Shown: piece by piece, positions 21,334 to 22,317 of the stretch
How positions within the stretch are numbered: the stretch's first letter is position 1
Layout of the letters: the number at the start of each line of letters is the position of its first letter
NCBI GenBank assembly: GCA_002479785.1
Contig: DLPD01000035.1
Span: 48,157 to 70,473 of the forward strand
Source of the DNA: Cytophagaceae bacterium UBA7467
GTDB taxonomy: Bacteria; Bacteroidota; Bacteroidia; Cytophagales; Spirosomataceae
Direction of reading: 5' to 3'
DNA: 22,317 bases
Notes under the pieces: model-generated
Seen by the model: the letters and a program-made list of their open reading frames with translations, nothing else
The model's database searches: none
What the model was told of the DNA's origin: nothing
Position numbers and translations under genes: made by a program

Positions 21334-22317
21334 CTAGTACGAGTAAACAAATTGAATGCGATCTCCCAAAGCAATGACATAAGAGCCATTATTTGCGGTT
21401 ACATAGGCCAAATAAGGCGTAGGCACTGTCGCGTTCGTCGAAAATGCACCTGTGGTCTTATAGCTGTAGGCGTTTTGACTAATCAGAATCCCATTCACAT
21501 ACATCTTCAGTTTAGCGCTTGCGTGCGGCGTCTGCGAAAGTGTAAAATTCGTTTGGCCAGCTGTAACTGCCGCTAAATTTCCTATGGAACCCGTTGCCGT
21601 CGTTTCATCAAAACCATCCCTGAGTGAGCTTGTCCAACTCGCCACTCCGGTAGATGTTAAACTCAGGATCTGACCTGTGGCACCCGAACTAGAGGGAAAT
21701 AGTGTTCCTCCCAGCGTTAAAGTGCCGGTCAAACTCGAATTCACGAAGGTCTTATTGGTAAGCGTCTCCGTTCCTGCAATAGTCGCCATCGTACCTGAGG
21801 TGGGGAGTGTAATATTCGTGATACCCGTCGTGTTAATGGTAGTGGAATAGTTACCTGAGGTCAATAGGTTTCCCCCGAGGGTGATCGTTTTATTGCCGTT
21901 ATTTATACCTGTTCCTCCAAAAGTAGGCGATATGACACCTGACAAAGCGGCGCTGCCATCGAAGGGGAAACCGAAGATGGTTTGAGGGGTTGATAGGGAG
22001 GATGCAGTGTTTGACGTTAGGGCTGTTGTGGCGAAAGTGGATGAAATAGCCGTAGATGCTGATGCAGCAGTTATTGCAGTCAAAGCGGCTGTTGCCGTAC
22101 TCGCATTTCCCGTCAATTCCCCCACAAAATTTGTTGCGCCTAGCGTATCGAAACCAGACATGCTGGTGTACGTACCACCCAAAATGGTGTTCGTAGATCC
22201 TAACGTAATTTGATGATTCGCTAATTGGCGATTGGTGATACTAGCGTTGGCGGAAAGGTTAGCGGTTGTTAATCCGGTGGCTTGGATGGTGTTTCCGGTA
22301 AGGGAGATTCCTGAACC
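21334..22317 (-). CDS. Phage tail-fibre-like / beta-helix surface protein (C-terminal part, runs off window)
   Basis: The minus-strand frame is open from the window edge to the stop at 21334-21336 (327 codons); the true start lies outside. The first 45 codons visible continue in frame before the in-frame TTG at 22182 (for example SGISLTGNTIQATGLTTANL and NRQLANHQITLGSTNTILGG). It has tail-fibre-like low-complexity features: VGELTGNASTATAAL, TLPTSGTMATIAGTETLTNKTF and GTLTLGGTLFPSSSGATGQI. These are followed by a compact C-terminal domain (LKMYVNGILISQNAYSY ... YVIALGDRIQFVYSY) of the kind that ends phage tail fibres and related bacterial surface proteins. It is followed one base later by the large repeat protein, so the two are probably made together. 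No other phage gene is visible, so a prophage is not supported. Confidence 0.75.
   Translation of the reverse strand, partial: GSGISLTGNTIQATGLTTANLSANASITNRQLANHQITLGSTNTILGGTYTSMSGFDTLGATNFVGELTGNASTATAALTAITAASASTAISSTFATTALTSNTASSLSTPQTIFGFPFDGSAALSGVISPTFGGTGINNGNKTITLGGNLLTSGNYSTTINTTGITNITLPTSGTMATIAGTETLTNKTFVNSSLTGTLTLGGTLFPSSSGATGQILSLTSTGVASWTSSLRDGFDETTATGSIGNLAAVTAGQTNFTLSQTPHASAKLKMYVNGILISQNAYSYKTTGAFSTNATVPTPYLAYVTANNGSYVIALGDRIQFVYSY

Overview
The window comes from a member of the Bacteroidota, probably a Cytophagales/Spirosomaceae-type freshwater bacterium (the genus is a guess). The evidence is a CarboxypepD_reg-type TonB-dependent receptor, a C-terminal type IX secretion (T9SS) sorting domain, starts without Shine-Dalgarno sequences, TAnnTTTG -7 promoter boxes, and a MbnP-like/di-haem peroxidase lipoprotein pair. 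Nearly all of the sequence is coding. I see no tRNA, rRNA, CRISPR or transposase gene.

Left part (1-4.2 kb): the N-terminal part of an acyl-CoA synthetase (minus), recF (minus), pdhA (plus), a small AT-rich four-helix-bundle gene (minus) and pxpA/ycsF (plus). The gaps here hold four arrays of a striking small repeat. Each unit is a 13-nt hairpin (5-bp stem, 3-nt loop) separated by a 6-nt spacer, TTAGTC or its complement GACTAA, giving a 19-nt period. Stem sequence differs from unit to unit while the two arms stay complementary. The arrays begin at the stop codons of recF, pdhA and the four-helix-bundle gene, and flank the latter in opposite orientations. This is the best candidate for something undescribed here.

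Middle (4.2-13.2 kb, all minus strand): a TonB-dependent receptor behind a secreted alditol-oxidase-like flavoenzyme. Upstream of these lies a tight copper-type cluster: a small CX9CX3C exported protein, a MbnP-like lipoprotein, a di-haem MbnH/MauG/CcpA-type peroxidase lipoprotein, an outer-membrane protein with an N-terminal CxxCxC motif, and a VCBS/FG-GAP protein with a T9SS tail. By analogy with known MbnP/MbnH pairs, the peroxidase may convert a tryptophan of the MbnP-like protein to a copper-binding kynurenine.

Right-middle (13.2-17.6 kb, plus strand): a four-gene operon of ribokinase, exported nucleoside hydrolase, exported ADP-ribosylglycohydrolase-family protein and GRP-type sugar permease. 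The start/stop codons overlap or nearly touch. It reads as a scavenging route in which ribose is released outside the cytoplasm from nucleosides or ADP-ribosyl compounds, imported and phosphorylated.

Right end (17.6-22.3 kb, minus strand): a 1,252-residue secreted autotransporter-associated-beta-strand repeat protein with a large internal duplication, preceded by the C-terminal part of a phage-tail-fibre-like surface protein that runs off the window.
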